Of a DNA stretch of 6,751 nt, positions 5,897 to 6,751 are shown piece by piece. The notes below the pieces were generated by a model. It did not search any database. It worked only from the letters and a program-made list of their open reading frames with translations, and was not told where the DNA came from. Both the position numbers and the translations under genes were made by a program. Source of the stretch: Candidatus Moraniibacteriota bacterium (GTDB lineage Bacteria > Patescibacteriota > Minisyncoccia > Moranbacterales > GCA-2747515); assembly GCA_027039165.1 (NCBI GenBank), contig JALWEZ010000234.1, forward strand, positions 1 through 6,751, in the 5' to 3' direction. Position 1 is the stretch's first letter. Each line of letters starts with the position of its first letter.

Positions 5897-6715
5897 TTAT
5901 TGTCCTTCTCTTCTTTCATAATTTCCAACTGGTAAATATTGCTGAGTAAAATTTTGTGAATCAAATACATTTGCATAAACACCTATTTCTATACTACTCA
6001 TAATACCTGGAAATCTATAAGGCCAAGTAAGTGTAAAATCTCTTTCATCTCTAGCTTGAAAATTTCCAATAGTTGTTGCACTCACTGCGATAGGCTTATC
6101 ATTTTCATCTTTTATGACAACATAAACTCTCACCTCTCTAAAATCAAAATCACTATTATTCCTAATTAAAGCAAAAGCTTTCGCATAATTTATCCCACTC
6201 TCAACTTTTCCAAATTGAACATTTTGAACCAAGAAATCTGGATCTTTGTAATCTACAAATTTTTTCCAATCAATGTAATCTATTGAAATATTTAAATCTT
6301 TTGGTACAACATTTGATTCAATATTAGTTTCTATAAAAAACCTTTCTTGCGTTGGTAAGATAAAATCTTCTCCTGTTTTTTTCATTATAACTTCACCATC
6401 TGCTGAAACTAACGAAATTGTATATCTTATAGTTGATGCACCATAAAGAGTGTTTGGATTTTTAATTGTTACAACAGCGTCATATTTACCTTTACCTCCA
6501 TAAACTATACTTTTATCTGTTATTTCTAATGGTTTTATGTTCTTCTTTATTTCACAAGGTCTACAAACTCCACCACAATCAACTCCCGCTTCATTTCCAT
6601 TCTTTTTGCCATCAAAACAAGTTGGTGCTTTTCTAGTAACCACCCATACCAAAAAACCCGAAACTAGAAAAAAAGATAGAAAGACTGAAATTATAATTAT
6701 TCTTTTAATCGTTAT
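5897..6715 (-). CDS. Membrane-anchored protein with a Cys-rich CFDG/DCGG motif, unknown function
   Basis: I do not recognise a named gene. Seen: the earliest standard start in frame is TTG 6650-6652, giving 251 residues, but this cuts into a membrane segment. In frame upstream are Lys-Arg and about twenty hydrophobic residues (6706-6640), a classical N-terminal anchor or uncleaved signal. There is no ATG, GTG or TTG between the in-frame stop (6740-6742) and 6652, so I place the start provisionally at ATA 6713-6715 (272 residues); ATT 6707-6709 is the alternative. Numbered from the TTG, the next part holds four Cys: CFDGKKNGNE (12-21), then D25-C-G-G, C30 and C33. Such motifs recur in extracytoplasmic proteins of Patescibacteria and may bind metal or form disulfides. 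The remaining 200 residues are beta-rich, two Ig-like domains perhaps. It lies nine bases before rodA, suggesting an envelope role. Confidence 0.6.
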   Translation of the reverse strand: MTIKRIIIISVFLSFFLVSGFLVWVVTRKAPTCFDGKKNGNEAGVDCGGVCRPCEIKKNIKPLEITDKSIVYGGKGKYDAVVTIKNPNTLYGASTIRYTISLVSADGEVIMKKTGEDFILPTQERFFIETNIESNVVPKDLNISIDYIDWKKFVDYKDPDFLVQNVQFGKVESGINYAKAFALIRNNSDFDFREVRVYVVIKDENDKPIAVSATTIGNFQARDERDFTLTWPYRFPGIMSSIEIGVYANVFDSQNFTQQYLPVGNYERREGQ

Positions 6716-6751
6716 ATTTATAATAAATAATAGTATTAATTATAATATCAT
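6716..6751 (-). other. AT-only leader or upstream gene end
   Basis: Almost pure A and T. On the minus strand an ATG sits at the very edge (6749-6751), in frame with the anchored protein but stopped by TAA at 6740-6742 after three codons. It may be the true start of that gene spoiled by one base, or the tail of a gene outside the window. Nothing else can be read here. Confidence 0.35.

Noticed and set aside
573..6652. Recoded genetic code (UGA as Gly, as in Absconditabacteria and Gracilibacteria)
   Set aside because: No TGA is used as a stop, but all long frames read through at full family length under the standard code with no internal TGA, so there is no sign of recoding.
1..6751. tRNA or rRNA genes, CRISPR array, insertion sequence
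   Set aside because: No cloverleaf-like GC-bearing stretch, no regularly spaced repeats, no transposase motif and no long terminal inverted repeats seen by eye.

Overview
The window is AT-rich, and every gene I can support lies on the minus strand, so transcription runs from position 6751 towards 1. Genes are packed with gaps of 4 to about 100 bases, and none has a visible Shine-Dalgarno sequence. Six of the seven stops seen are TAA, one is TAG and none is TGA. The proteins are rich in Lys, Ile and Asn. One gene carries a membrane-anchored head with a Cys/Asp/Gly motif (C-F-D-G ... D-C-G-G-x-C-x-x-C). Together these point to a bacterium of the Candidate Phyla Radiation (Patescibacteria, Parcubacteria-like). 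That is inference, because there is no rRNA or other marker in the window to settle it.

In transcription order: (a) 6751-4766, an envelope pair: a single-span anchored protein with a Cys-rich juxtamembrane motif, then the SEDS glycosyltransferase RodA nine bases later. (b) 4765-4667, a 99-base gap with two small hairpins at the end of rodA and a candidate promoter for the next unit. (c) 4666-2500, an NCKX-like cation/Ca2+ exchanger followed four bases later by chorismate synthase (aroC), which has no other shikimate gene near it. (d) 2489-573, three genes with nucleotide-handling folds: a protein that appears to hold two nucleotidyltransferase domains, the first degenerate; a small nucleoside 2-deoxyribosyltransferase-like protein; and an ITPA/Ham1-like NTP pyrophosphatase with an altered base-recognition tail. 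(e) 572-1, a near-consensus sigma70-type promoter driving a STAND-type ATPase gene whose 3' part lies outside the window.

Most of the window is housekeeping (cell shape, ion transport, aromatic precursor synthesis, nucleotide-pool cleaning). Four points deserve a second look: the STAND ATPase with its own strong promoter, the tandem nucleotidyltransferase with a dead-looking first copy, the altered C-terminal motif of the ITPase, and the anchored protein whose membrane segment is in frame but has no ATG, GTG or TTG start ahead of it. I see no RNA genes, CRISPR array or insertion sequence.
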